From Gp6-AA40 sp963818645 (GTDB lineage: Bacteria; Acidobacteriota; Vicinamibacteria; Vicinamibacterales; UBA2999), in contig CAWFTF010000009.1 of the NCBI GenBank assembly GCA_963818645.1, positions 62,001-126,000 on the forward strand: a stretch of DNA of 64,000 bases, read 5' to 3'. The notes beneath the pieces were generated by a model. It had not been told where the DNA came from and did no database searches. It was given only the letters and a program-made list of their open reading frames with translations. The position numbers and the translations under genes are program-made. Positions within the stretch are counted from its first letter, which is position 1. Each line of letters begins with the position of its first letter. Below, piece after piece: positions 1-10,061 of this stretch.

Positions 1-772
1 CTTCATCGCCGCCAGCGCGTCTGGCGAGGCGGAGCGGATAGCCTTCTGCGTCGGCTTGCCCCAGTCAACATAGACCGCTTCCGCGTCGGTCAGCATGATG
101 AAGAGATCGGCGTTCAGTTCACGCGCAAGGAGCTCGGACGCGAAGTCCTTGTCGATCACGCACTCGACACCGGCGAGCTTTCGATCCTTGCCCTTCTCGT
201 ACATCGTCGGGATGCCACCGCCGCCAGCCGCGATGACCACGGCGTTGTGCTCGAGCAGCCACTTGATCGGCCGCAGCTCGAAGATGCGCTTCGGCATGGG
301 TGAGGCGACGACGCGTCGCCATTTGTCACCGTCCTGCTTGAAGACCCACTGCTTGTCGGCGGCGAGGCGATCAGCGTCGTCCTTCCCGTACACGGGACCG
401 ATGAACTTCGTTGGATTCTTGAACCCCGGGTCGTCGGGATCGACCTCGATCATCGTGAGGAGCGTGGCGAACGGCCGCTCGAAGGGGAGCAGGTTGCCGA
501 GTTCCTGCTCGATCATGTAGCCGATCATCCCTTCCGTCTGGGCACCGAGCACGTCGAAGGGATATGTCTCCACCTTCGTCGTACGCGGCGCCTTGCAAGG
601 CAAGCAGTCCGACCTGCGGGCCGTTGCCGTGGCCAATCACCAGTTGATGCTGATTGGCGACCGGCGCCAACGCTTCGGCGGCGATGCGGACGTTGCGACG
701 CTGGTTCTCGGCGGTCATCGCCTCTCCTCTGCGGAGGAGCGCGTTGCCGCCCAATGCGGTGACGACCAACAT
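1..772 (-). CDS. arcC: Carbamate kinase (C-terminus beyond window, one frameshift)
   Basis: Last step of the arginine deiminase pathway: carbamoyl phosphate plus ADP gives ATP, CO2 and ammonia. The N-terminus has the amino-acid-kinase glycine motif GGNALLRRGE (residues 8-17) and GHGNGPQVG (47-55). An extra G near 573-574 breaks the frame after GAAYDE. Past it the other frame continues as carbamate kinase (VETYPFDVLGAQTEG, then an IAAGGGGIP loop) to the window edge. About 257 of roughly 310 residues are present. The start lies 3 bases after the ornithine carbamoyltransferase stop, so it is the distal gene of the arc operon. The frameshift is more likely a consensus error than decay, because both halves are well conserved. 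Confidence 0.93.
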
Positions 773-775
773 GGC

Positions 776-1781
776 TCAGTCTCCCAGTGTGGCGACGAGG
801 ATCGCCTTGATCGTGTGCATCCGGTTCTCGGCCTGTTCGAACGCGAGGTTGTATTCGGACTCGAACACGTCGTTGGTGACTTCCAGGCCGTTCTTGATCC
901 CGTAGGTCTCGGCGATCTGTTTGCCGAGCGCCGTCTCGGTGTCGTGGAACGCCGGCAGGCAGTGCATGAACTTGACCTGCGGATTGCCGGCCGCCTTCAT
1001 CAGATCCATGTTGACCTGGTACTTGAGGAGCAGATCGATGCGCTCCTTCCACACTTCCTTCGGCTCGCCCATCGAGACCCACACGTCGGTGTGGATGAAG
1101 TCCACACCTTTGACCGCTTCCTTCGGATCCTCGGTGATGGTGAGCTTCGCGCCGGACTGTGCCTGGAGGTTCTTCGCGATCGCGATGAAGTCATCGGCGG
1201 GCCACAGCTTCTTCGGTCCACAGAGACGCACGTCCATGCCGGTGAGGCATCCGACGATCATCAGCGAGTGCCCCATGTTGTTCCGGGTATCACCCATGAA
1301 CGCGTACTTGATCTCGTGGATCGGCTTGTCGCTGTGCTCGCGCATGGTCAGTCACGTCGGCGAGCATCTGCGTCGGGTGGTACTCGGCGGTCAGTCCGTT
1401 GAAGACGGGCACACCTGCGTACTTCTGAAGCTCGTCAACGCCTGTCTGGCTGGCGCCGCGGTACTCGATCGCGTCATACATGCGTCCGAGCACGCGCGCC
1501 GTGTCCTTGAACGACTCCTTGTGGCCGATCTGCGAGCCGGACGGATCGAGATACGTCACGTGCGCGCCCTGGTCGTAGCAGGCGACCTCGAACGCGCAGC
1601 GCGTGCGCGTCGATGTCTTCTCGAAGATCAGGCAGATTTCCTTGTCGAGGAGATGCTTCTGCTCGGTGCGCGCGTATTTGGCGCGCTTGAGATCGCGCGC
1701 GAGGTCGAGCAGATAGCGGAATTCCCGTGGCGTGTAGTCCTGGACCGTCAGCAGCGAGCGGTTGCGCAAATTGAAGCTCAT
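776..1781 (-). CDS. arcB: Ornithine carbamoyltransferase, catabolic context (one frameshift)
   Basis: Converts citrulline and phosphate to ornithine and carbamoyl phosphate, feeding carbamate kinase. The carbamoyl-phosphate loop STRTR is at residues 57-61, HPTQ at 135-138 and the HCLP ornithine-site motif near residue 272. Length is about 334 residues, normal for the family. An extra base (T on the plus strand) at 1352 splits the frame; removing it gives the expected LADVLTMREHS. Start ATG at 1781 follows a purine-rich GGGAGAC site. The sequence alone does not separate anabolic ArgF from catabolic ArcB; the position between arcA and arcC argues for catabolic use. Confidence 0.93.
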
Positions 1782-1831
1782 GATTGTCTCCCGTCGTGAG
1801 CCGCGCGAAGCGCGGCAAAAGATACAGTCAC

Positions 1832-3056
1832 TTAGGCCGGGTCGCGTGAGATCGGGCACGTCATGCAATGCCCGCCGCCGCGGCCGCGACCGAGCTCCGA
1901 CCCGCGCACCGTGATCACTTCGATCCCCGCCTTTCGCAGCAGTGTGTTCGTATGCGTGTTCCGGTCGTACCCGACCACGACGCCTGGCGCGAGCGCCACG
2001 ACGTTGTTGCCGTCGTCCCACTGCTCGCGCTGGGCCTCCCAGACATTGCCGCCGGTTTCGACGACACGAAGGGTCTTCAGTCCCAGTACTTCCTTGACCA
2101 CGTCGAAGAGGTGCCGTTTGTCGAGATGGATCTCCATCCCGCCTTTACCGTCGGGGCGCGCCCGGTAGCAGCGGACCTGATCGGCCACTTCGCGATACGA
2201 CGTGCACAGATCGCGGTCGCAGAAGGTGAAGACCGTGTCGAGATGCATCGCCGCGCGGCTCTTCGGCATCAGGCAGCCGATGACTTCCGTAGCGCCGCCC
2301 TGTTTGAACAGCTCTGATGCCACCTGGAACACCGCCTGGCGCGTCGTGCGTTCGCCCATACCGATCAGCACTGTGCCGTTGCCGATCGGCATGACGTCAC
2401 CGCCTTCGACGGTGGCAGCGCCGTACGACGCGTCGCTGTCGCCCCACCAGATCTGTGAAATCAGCGCCCTTGAAGCGCGGATGGAACTTGTAGACCGCAC
2501 GCTGGAGCAGCGTCTCCGGTTGGCGCGCCGGCCAGAACATCGGGTTGCAGGTCACGCCCTTGTAGATCCAGCACGAGGGGTCGCGCTGGAAAAGCGTGTT
2601 CGGAATCGGCGGGATGATGAAGTCGGCGCCGCCGAACGCCTCGGACAGCATCTTGGAGCCTTCCGACTGTGGCAGATCGAGGATCGCAATACCGCCGATC
2701 AAGTACTCCGCGAGCTTGGCAGGCGGCAGCTCCTCGAGCCAGGCGCGCACGACAGGTGCCAGGCCGAGCCCGACGTCGTTGTTCGTGATCCGTCGATCGA
2801 GAACGAAATCCCGACCTTCCTTGATCGCCACGGTTTCGGCGAGCAGATCGTGCAATTCGAGCACTTCGACATCGCGTTCGCGCATTTTCAGCACGAAGTC
2901 GTAGTGATCCTTCTGCGCCTCGTGGACCCAGAGGACATCGTCAAACAGCAGGGAGGAGGCGTTGCCCGGGGTGAGCCGCTGGTGAGCCAGCCCGGGACGG
3001 CACACCATAACCGTGCGCAACTTGCCGACTTCGCTATGAACGCCAAAGGTCTGCAT
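1832..3056 (-). CDS. arcA: Arginine deiminase (one frameshift)
   Basis: Hydrolyses arginine to citrulline and ammonia in the cytoplasm, the first step of the ADI pathway. The N-terminal half has the family opening (GVHSEVGKLRTVMVCRPG), later RDPSCW and NPMFWPARQPE. The C-terminal half has the catalytic-core stretch MHLDTVFTF and the catalytic cysteine in GGGHCMTCP near the C-terminus. Corrected length is 407 residues, typical. The frame breaks at 2456 (an extra T on the plus strand); removing it joins GADF to QIWWGD. It lies 14 bases downstream of the ArcD-like transporter gene and 50 bases before the ornithine carbamoyltransferase start. Confidence 0.95.
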
Positions 3057-3070
3057 CTTCCTCTCCTCGA

Positions 3071-4510
3071 CTAGGCTGAAATGCTCAGAGCGATGACGAT
3101 GATCACAGCCAGGATCAGGACGAGCGGCATCGCGAACTGAAGCCAGCGGTTGTACGGCACGCGCCCGATCGCCAGTCCGCCCATCACGACCGCGAACGTC
3201 GGGTTCACCAGGTTGAGCAGTCCACTCGCCGACTGGTAGGCCGTCACCACCAGATCGCGGCTGACGTTCGAGAAGTCAGCGAGGGGCGCCATGATCGGCA
3301 TCGTGAGCACGGCGAGCCCTGATGACGAGGGCACGAAGAACGAGAGCACCAGTTCGAGCAGGAACATCACGTTGATGAACGCAACCGTGCTCAGGCCTTT
3401 GACCGCGCCTTCGGACCAGAACAGGATGGTGTCGGTGATCTTCCCGGCGTCCATGATGACGACGATGCCGCGGGCGATACCGATGACGAGTGCGACGCCG
3501 AGCAGATCGCGGGCGCCGTTGACGAACGTGGTTGTGAACTCCTCTTCGCCCATGCGCGCGATCAGGCAGACGACGATCGACGCGGCCAGGAACAACGCGG
3601 ACATCTGCGCCATCCACCAGCCGGCGACGGAGACGCCCCAGATCATCACGGCGAAGCTCAGTGCGAAGAGCAGCAGGATGATCTTGCGGACGCCCGTGAG
3701 CGCTGGCGTCCCGGACTCGTTCTGTGCTTTCAAGAAGTGCTCGCGATTGCTCGTCGCCAGATTCGCCACGAGAGACTTCGACGGATCCTTGCGGACGCGC
3801 TCCGCGTAGCGCATCACGTAGAGCACGCAGGTGAGCCAGCCGACGCCGAGGATCAGGAACCGCAAAGGCATGCCGTTGGTGAATGGCACACCGGCGGCGT
3901 TGGAGGCGATCACCGTTGCGAAGGGATTGATCGTCGAGCCAAGCGTGCCGACGCCGGCGCCAAGCATGATGATGGCGACCGCGGTCAGCGCGTCGTAGCC
4001 GGCGGCGATCATGACGGGGATGATCAGCGCGTAGAACGCGAGCGATTCCTCCGCCATGCCGTAGATGGTTCCCCCGGCGGCGAAGAGCGCCATGAGAATG
4101 GGGATCATCCATTTCTCCCGACCCTTCAGCGACGACATCGCGCCGCCGATGCCGGCATCGATGGCGCCGGTCTTCGTGACGACGCCGAGGAAGCCGCCGA
4201 TGATCAGCACGAACAGAGCGACGTCGATCGCGGCGGCTTGATTCGAGTCGGGATTGTAGAAGCCTGCGATCGGCGCGATGAGCACCGCACGCAGGCCTTG
4301 CGGGTTGGGATCGACGGTCTTGTACGTGCCGGGAACCGGCACCTCTTTGTCGAGCTGTTCGTTCTTCTGTCTGTCGTACTGGCCTGCGGGTACGACCCAC
4401 GTTGCGGCCGCGACGACGGCAATCAGAGCGAAGAGAATCGTGTACGCGGTCGGAAACTTGAAGCCTTGAGAGGGTGCGGCGGGTGCCTGAGCGTCAGAAA
4501 CTGTAGCCAA
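3071..4510 (-). CDS. arcD: ArcD/YfcC-family amino acid antiporter
   Basis: Polytopic inner-membrane carrier of the YfcC/basic amino acid antiporter type. About a dozen hydrophobic segments are visible, beginning with PTAYTILFALIAVVAAATWV, plus family-like GMAEESLAFY and STINPFATVIASNAAG. In an arc operon the natural role is arginine/ornithine exchange, but substrate is inferred only from context. The start is uncertain. I chose TTG at 4510, giving 479 residues and a 17-base overlap with the upstream barrel gene. An ATG at 4567 would add a non-conserved leader and overlap by 74 bases. The hydrophilic N-terminus is short and Ala/Pro-rich. Confidence 0.82.
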   Translation of the reverse strand: MATVSDAQAPAAPSQGFKFPTAYTILFALIAVVAAATWVVPAGQYDRQKNEQLDKEVPVPGTYKTVDPNPQGLRAVLIAPIAGFYNPDSNQAAAIDVALFVLIIGGFLGVVTKTGAIDAGIGGAMSSLKGREKWMIPILMALFAAGGTIYGMAEESLAFYALIIPVMIAAGYDALTAVAIIMLGAGVGTLGSTINPFATVIASNAAGVPFTNGMPLRFLILGVGWLTCVLYVMRYAERVRKDPSKSLVANLATSNREHFLKAQNESGTPALTGVRKIILLLFALSFAVMIWGVSVAGWWMAQMSALFLAASIVVCLIARMGEEEFTTTFVNGARDLLGVALVIGIARGIVVIMDAGKITDTILFWSEGAVKGLSTVAFINVMFLLELVLSFFVPSSSGLAVLTMPIMAPLADFSNVSRDLVVTAYQSASGLLNLVNPTFAVVMGGLAIGRVPYNRWLQFAMPLVLILAVIIVIALSISA

Positions 4511-5861
4511 GGTACACCATCCCGTATCTGAAGGACGCGGTGCGGCCGGTTGCCTGCTCCACTGCACTACCGGGGTTGGCGAACGCGAGGACGATGCTGG
4601 CGGTCAACTGCTTGGTCAACTTCCAGTCGGTGTAGAAATCGGTTTCGAAGGCGACGTCCTTATCGGTGACGGTTGGTGCGACCGCCTGCGGTTGATCGAG
4701 GCCGAAGTCGAAGAAGATCACGCCGCCGCTGATCGCGTCAGAGGGTTGGACGTGCGCGCGAAACTGATGTGATTTCAGGTTGGAGTTGGAGAGGAAGTAC
4801 TCGCCGGCGATCTCGCCCTGCCACCAGCTGCCCCAATCGTAGAAACCGAGGAGCAGAGGGTCGAATGCTTCGTTGGCCGAGGTCGTTGGATCGTCGCCCT
4901 GGAAGAACGCATATCGATACGAGAGCTTCGGTTTCCAGGTGATGTTCCCGAGCTGATAGGCGCCCAGGATCGTCCACGCGTTGGAGTCGAGCGCCTCGCC
5001 GTTGCGCTCGGAGGCGTACTCGAACTCGAACGACAGGCCCGGCCGGTCCGGCAGCGGGGCGGAATAGGCTCGCACGTTGAAGACGTTGAGACCGTCACGC
5101 CCTGGCTTGATGTCTTCGTGCGCGAACAGTTTCATGTAGGTGGCGCCAATCGTCGTGTTCTCGCCGCGCGAGTACTCGTAGTTGCCGCCAAGGATGCGCG
5201 TGCCGGTGTCGTTCTCGGTGAGTTCGTCCTTGTCGAGATAGAAGAATTCGCCGAGGTGCGGACCCGGCTTCACTCGACCGATCGCGGCAAACTCGAAGGC
5301 TTTGCGACCGTTGGTCCAATAGCCGCCACGGCTTCCTCCTTCCGCGGCGCCGTCCCACAGAAGAAATCCGTGCCCGAGCCGGTACTGGGCACGTCCGATG
5401 GTGACGTCCACCTCGTTCTCGCTGGAACCGATGGACTTGCCAGACCGCCATCCGATCGAGGCGTCTTCAGGCCCGAACGACGAGACGTCGGACCCGTACA
5501 AATCGGGAACGGATCCGTAGGTGCGCTCGCCGACGACGCTCAATTTGCCGTAGATCTCGCTCGACGATTTCAGTCTGTAGCTTCCTGAAATCGCCGGTTT
5601 GGCGTAGCCTTCGAACCACTGGTCGCTGAGGTTCTCCGGAACGCCTTCCTTCGGGTTGTCGTAGAGCGAGTTGCCGAATCCGAATGTTCCCCAGCCGGCG
5701 TCGAGATTGAACGTCCACTCGACACGGGATGGGAGGCCCGCCGAATTCGTACCACCCTGTGCGCTGGCGTCCGGCGGCGCCTGCGCGTGGGCCACTGTCG
5801 GCGCGGTCAGCAGTACGGCCGCGAGAAGGCACGGGATCGTTCGATTCGTCAGATGCGTCAT
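4494..5861 (-). CDS. Outer-membrane beta-barrel protein, alginate-export/porin-like
   Basis: 455 residues with a clear signal peptide (hydrophobic core ending AHAQA near residue 28). The rest is a run of alternating amphipathic strands with aromatic girdles and a C-terminus ending YLGYSF, a typical BAM-recognised terminal strand with final Phe. The pattern resembles alginate-export-like barrels, though no diagnostic motif fixes the substrate. It overlaps the MscS gene by 4 bases (ATGA) and the ArcD-like gene downstream. It may give arginine or other small solutes passage across the outer membrane; that is inference. Confidence 0.7.
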   Translation of the reverse strand: MTHLTNRTIPCLLAAVLLTAPTVAHAQAPPDASAQGGTNSAGLPSRVEWTFNLDAGWGTFGFGNSLYDNPKEGVPENLSDQWFEGYAKPAISGSYRLKSSSEIYGKLSVVGERTYGSVPDLYGSDVSSFGPEDASIGWRSGKSIGSSENEVDVTIGRAQYRLGHGFLLWDGAAEGGSRGGYWTNGRKAFEFAAIGRVKPGPHLGEFFYLDKDELTENDTGTRILGGNYEYSRGENTTIGATYMKLFAHEDIKPGRDGLNVFNVRAYSAPLPDRPGLSFEFEYASERNGEALDSNAWTILGAYQLGNITWKPKLSYRYAFFQGDDPTTSANEAFDPLLLGFYDWGSWWQGEIAGEYFLSNSNLKSHQFRAHVQPSDAISGGVIFFDFGLDQPQAVAPTVTDKDVAFETDFYTDWKLTKQLTASIVLAFANPGSAVEQATGRTASFRYGMVYLGYSF

Positions 5862-7498
5862 CGTTTTCCTAAGAGTCCTTTGGCCGCCGCGGCGGGCGCT
5901 GCATACCAGTCCTCACGGCGCACGATCTTCGGCTCCGGCGGGTCCCTCTCGTACGCCGGCGTCATGATCTGGACGCCATACTCGTTGAACACATCCAGGA
6001 TGCTCCGGTGGAGCGCTGAATAGAGCTGCATGATCTTCGGCACGTCTGAGCAATAGACGTTCAACTCGTAGGTCACCGCGAAGTCGCCGAGCTTCGTCTG
6101 CAGGACGAACGGCCGTGGTTCCATCGCAAGACCGGGGGTGCGCTCCGCGGCCTGTATCAGCATCGCTTCGACCTGGCGCCACGGCGTTTCGTAGCCGATG
6201 CCGACCTCGGTGTGCAGGATCAGTCCCCGTGTGCGGGCGAGCGAACTGTAGTTCTGCACTTCGCTCCCGAGGATTTGCGAGTTGGGGATGACGACCTCTT
6301 CGTTCTTCGTCGAACGCAGATGCGTGACTTGCAGACGCGTTTCGATCACCTCGCCAAAGGCCGCACCGACCTTCACCCAGTCCCCGACTTTGAACGCGCG
6401 CCGGTACGTCATCATGTAGCCGGCGATGATGTTGGAGATAGCCGATGAGGAGCCGAGCGAGAACACGATGCCGATGAAGAGCGAGACGCCTCTGAACGCC
6501 GCAGACTCCGACCCGGGAATGTAGGGATACGCCACGATGAGCCCGAAGGCGATCACGAGGACGCGAACGATCTTGTACGTCGGCTGCGCCCACTCCGGCT
6601 CGAAGTTCGCGAGCGTCACGGTGCGGCGCTCGATGGCGTCGAAGAAGAGCCGAATCAGCCTCAGACTGAAACGGAACACGAAGAACAGGACGATGAGGAA
6701 AACCAGGCTCGGGATGTTTGCGATGAGCCCGTTGCCCATGACCTGCAGCGGTCCGAGCGCGAACGCGAGCATGCCGCGCGACAGCCCCCGCGTCCTCGGA
6801 AACTGTGCGAGGACGAACCCGACGTAGACGAGCACGAGCGCAAGGAGAGTGAGCGTGCGGAGCGCCACGAGCGCATTCCGAAGCGCGCTCCAGATCCGCT
6901 CGGCCCGCATCACCTCGAACGACTGGATGCCAACCGTCTGAATCCGTGTGGCGAGCCGGCTCGTGAGCAGGCGATCGAACCAGCGATAGAACCAGAACAA
7001 TGCCAAGGCGGTGGCAACGAGCACCGCCGTGGCGCTCACGACGTTGATCGCGCTCGTTCGGAGAGCTACGGGTGACCGCGCTTGCCGGTAGCCGACAATG
7101 GCTTCCCGGAGTCTCGCCATGTGCGCCGTCGCCAGGTCGCGGATCGAGACCTGCTCGAAGCTGGCGTCGGCGCTGGTGACGCCCATGATCATCCGGTCGC
7201 CGGCCATGATTCGGGCGGCATTTTCGATTTCCACGATGTGCAGTGAATCGACCGGCCGCGCGGGGTCGGCGGCAACCGCGGTGAGCCGCTCCTCGATGAG
7301 ACGCGCCCGCTCCGCAGCAGGGAGTGAGGAGACGCCGCGCACGGTGAAGAGAGCCGTGCCATCCAGTTCGACCGGTGCGGTGACGATCTCGCCTTCACCC
7401 GCCGTCTCTTGCGCGAGGAGCGGCGCGATGCAGAGAAGCGCCGCAGCGAGCGTCGCTGCGAGCATCAGACGTTGACGCGACCAGGCGCCAGTTCTCAT
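5858..7498 (-). CDS. MscS-family mechanosensitive channel with periplasmic N-terminal domain
   Basis: 546 residues: signal peptide, a roughly 110-residue soluble domain, several membrane helices, then the MscS core. The pore-lining region is seen in FIGIVFSLGSSSAISNIIAGY, followed by the beta domain (FKVGDWVKVGAAFGEVIETRLQVTHL) and the C-terminal alpha/beta domain ending DWYAAPAAAAKG. Expected to release solutes on hypo-osmotic shock. It overlaps both neighbours by 4 bases, so it is translationally coupled inside the carbonic anhydrase-arc operon. A paralogue with the same C-terminal pattern lies at 24009-25668. Confidence 0.88.
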   Translation of the reverse strand: MRTGAWSRQRLMLAATLAAALLCIAPLLAQETAGEGEIVTAPVELDGTALFTVRGVSSLPAAERARLIEERLTAVAADPARPVDSLHIVEIENAARIMAGDRMIMGVTSADASFEQVSIRDLATAHMARLREAIVGYRQARSPVALRTSAINVVSATAVLVATALALFWFYRWFDRLLTSRLATRIQTVGIQSFEVMRAERIWSALRNALVALRTLTLLALVLVYVGFVLAQFPRTRGLSRGMLAFALGPLQVMGNGLIANIPSLVFLIVLFFVFRFSLRLIRLFFDAIERRTVTLANFEPEWAQPTYKIVRVLVIAFGLIVAYPYIPGSESAAFRGVSLFIGIVFSLGSSSAISNIIAGYMMTYRRAFKVGDWVKVGAAFGEVIETRLQVTHLRSTKNEEVVIPNSQILGSEVQNYSSLARTRGLILHTEVGIGYETPWRQVEAMLIQAAERTPGLAMEPRPFVLQTKLGDFAVTYELNVYCSDVPKIMQLYSALHRSILDVFNEYGVQIMTPAYERDPPEPKIVRREDWYAAPAAAAKGLLGKR

Positions 7499-8112
7499 GG
7501 CAGGAAACGCACGCGTCCCGTCGTCAGTTCGTACACCGCGCCAACCAGCTTCATGACGCCCTCGGCCGCGCGCGCCTGCGCCTCCGGCGTCTCCATGATC
7601 TGCCGCATCGACCAGCGCACGTTCGCCTCGACGCCGGCCTTCAGCTGATCCTGCTCGCTCGCGTCCGGGCTGACGTCCTCCAGGCCGGGCGTGATGTTCC
7701 CGAGCAGCCGCTCGATCCGGCTTCGCTCACGGGCGCCCCGGAATTTCGCCGCGAGAGCCGCTTGAACCGCCCCGCATCCCTCGTGCCCGAGCACGAGGAA
7801 GAGCGGCGTCCGCAGATGGACGGCCGCGTACTGCATCGTGCCAACGACTTCGTGTGAGATGACGTTGCCGGCGACGCGAATGACGAAGAGCTCGCCGAAT
7901 CCCGCGTCGAAGACCAACTCCGGCGGCACGCGTGAGTCGCTGCAGCCGATGATGGTGGCGTACGGCTGCTGGCCCTTCGCGAGCTCGGCAAGGATGTCTT
8001 TCTGGACGGTGGGAAAGCGTGCCTCGCCACGAACGAACCGTTCGTTGCCGGCTGCGAGACGGGCCAGGACCTGTTCGGCGGTCAGGGCCGCTGCGGCCTC
8101 ATGTGTGCTCAC
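7495..8112 (-). CDS. Beta-class carbonic anhydrase
   Basis: Interconverts CO2 and bicarbonate using zinc. Zinc ligands are visible as C57 and D59 in IGCSDSRVPPE and H110/C113 in LGHEGCGAV; 205 residues, no signal peptide, so cytoplasmic. Start is GTG at 8112, with a GGAG site 8-12 bases upstream. It heads the operon that runs through MscS, the barrel protein and the arc genes. Carbamate kinase releases CO2 and ammonia, so a co-transcribed carbonic anhydrase would hydrate that CO2 and buffer pH. No strong promoter was recognised in 8113-8224. Confidence 0.93.
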   Translation of the reverse strand: MSTHEAAAALTAEQVLARLAAGNERFVRGEARFPTVQKDILAELAKGQQPYATIIGCSDSRVPPELVFDAGFGELFVIRVAGNVISHEVVGTMQYAAVHLRTPLFLVLGHEGCGAVQAALAAKFRGARERSRIERLLGNITPGLEDVSPDASEQDQLKAGVEANVRWSMRQIMETPEAQARAAEGVMKLVGAVYELTTGRVRFLP

Positions 8113-8224
8113 GCCGTACTCCGGGAGGCGAGCCGGTTGCCGCGCTCTTCGCCCGGACGTCGAAGCGCTTCACGCACGGGTCCATGCACTTCAGCCCAGC
8201 TGCGCGCTGGAATAGTCATCGGTC

Positions 8225-8635
8225 TCACACGTGTCGGCGGCGCTTGACCTTCAATTGCGCCAGCGAGCGCGCCAGTGATGCGTTGATCGTGGCGACCTCT
8301 TCGTCGGACAGCTTGTCTTTGAGGCGCGCGGCCGCGCGCTGCCTCGCCTCCTCGACCTTGGCCTCGTCGATGTGATCGGCGGGGATGGCCATGTCGGTGA
8401 CGATCGCGACGCGATTGGCTGTGACCTCGACGACGCCTTCACCGACGGCCAGGTAGGACTCGTGGCCGTCCTTCTGCACGATGATCTCGCCAGGTACGAT
8501 CTGGGTCATGAGGGGGATGTGCTGTGGGTACACGCCGATCTGTCCTTCGATCGCCGGCAGCGTGACCATGTGGACGTCCTCGGAGTAGACGATGGCGTCC
8601 GGTGTAACGATTTCGAGCTTCAGCGTTGCGGCCAT
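8225..8635 (-). CDS. atpC: ATP synthase epsilon subunit
   Basis: 136 residues of the standard form: N-terminal beta-sandwich (LKLEIVTPDAIVYSEDVHMV, with GQIGVYPQHIPLMT) and a C-terminal helical hairpin rich in Ala and Arg. Part of the F1 central stalk, coupling rotation to catalysis and restraining ATP hydrolysis. It begins 5 bases after the atpD stop and is the last gene of the ATP synthase operon. About 110 bases separate it from the carbonic anhydrase start. Confidence 0.95.
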   Translation of the reverse strand: MAATLKLEIVTPDAIVYSEDVHMVTLPAIEGQIGVYPQHIPLMTQIVPGEIIVQKDGHESYLAVGEGVVEVTANRVAIVTDMAIPADHIDEAKVEEARQRAAARLKDKLSDEEVATINASLARSLAQLKVKRRRHV

Positions 8636-8640
8636 GGCGA

Positions 8641-10045
8641 TCAGCTCTGCCTGACTTCCTCGATGCCGCCCTTCATGTAGAAGTTGTCTTCCGCGACGTC
8701 ATCGTGCTTGCCGTCGAGGATCTCCTTGAATCCACGCACCGTGTCGCCCACCTCCACTTGCCGGCCTTCGCGTCCCGTGAACACCTGCGCCGAGCTGAAC
8801 GGCTGGCTGAGGAAGCGCTGAATCTTGCGGGCGCGGAACACCGTCTGCTTGTCGTCCGGGGACAGTTCGTCCATACCGAGAATCGCGATGATGTCTTGCA
8901 GGTCCTTGAATCGCTGAAGGACCTTCTGCACGCCGCGCGCGACATCGTAATGTTCCTGGCCGACGATCTCAGGCGCCAGCGCACGTGACGTGGACGCCAG
9001 CGGATCGACGGCCGGATAGATCCCGAGTTCCGCAATCGAGCGCTCGAGCACGATCGTCGCGTCGAGATGTGCGAACGTCGTGGCCGGTGCCGGGTCGGTC
9101 AGATCGTCTGCGGGCACGTACACCGCCTGGAACGACGTGATCGACCCCTTCTTCGTGGACGTGATGCGTTCCTGCAACGCGCCCATTTCGGCGGCCAGCG
9201 TCGGCTGATAGCCGACCGCGCTCGCGGTGCGACCGAGCAGTGCCGACACCTCGGAACCCGCCTGCGAGAAGCGGAAGATGTTGTCGATGAAGAGCAGCAC
9301 GTCCTGGTTCTTCTCGTCGCGGAAGTACTCCGTGATGGCCAGGCCGGAGAGGGCAACCCGAAGACGGGCGCCGGGCGGCTCGTTCATCTGTCCGTAGACG
9401 AGGGCGATCTTCGAGGCGCCGAGATCCTTCTCGTTGATGACACCCGCTGTTGCCATCTCGTGATAGAGGTCGTTGCCTTCACGCGTGCGCTCGCCGACGC
9501 CGGCAAACACCGAGACGCCGCCGTGCAGCTTGGCGATGTTGTTGATCAACTCCATGATCACGACGGTCTTGCCCACGCCGGCACCGCCGAATGCGCCGAT
9601 CTTGCCGCCCTTGAGGAACGGGCAGATCAGGTCGATCACCTTGATGCCAGTCGAGAGCACGTCAGGCGACGTGGACTGATCGACCAGCGACGGAGCGCTG
9701 TCTGTGGATCGGGTAGTACTTCTCTGCCACCACGGGTCCGCGTTCGTCCACCGGAGCGCCCGTGACGTTGAGCACCCGGCCCATGACGCCCGGCCCAACC
9801 GGCATGTGAATCGGTCCGCCGCTGTCGGTGACCTTGAGGCCGCGCTTGAGTCCCTCGGTTCCCGACATCGAGATCGTGCGGACCCAGCGGTCGCCGAGGT
9901 GCTGCTGCACTTCGAGTGTCAGCGTCACGGGTTGATCCAGGACGATGTATTCGACGGTCAAGGCGTTCGTGATCGCGGGGAGCGCGTCGGGGAACGCGAC
10001 GTCCACCACCGGACCATCGACTTGCACGATCGTGCCTGTGTTCAT
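8641..10045 (-). CDS. atpD: ATP synthase beta subunit (one frameshift)
   Basis: Catalytic F1 subunit. The P-loop GGAGVGKT, the DELSPDDK region and the C-terminal domain are intact. About 467 residues after correction. An extra base (T on the plus strand) at 9703 breaks the frame after KYYPIH; removing it continues DSAPSLVDQ. Loss of this subunit from a complete operon is implausible, so this is the clearest sign that the frameshifts here are consensus errors. Start ATG at 10045 has a GGAAGG ribosome-binding site 6-12 bases upstream. Confidence 0.95.
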
Positions 10046-10061
10046 ACAGATACCTTCCAGC

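Noticed and set aside
8173..8188. Sigma-54-like box before carbonic anhydrase (TGCATGGACCCGTGCG on the minus strand)
   Set aside because: It resembles the glutaminase box, but the invariant GG of the -24 element is GC, so I do not claim it.
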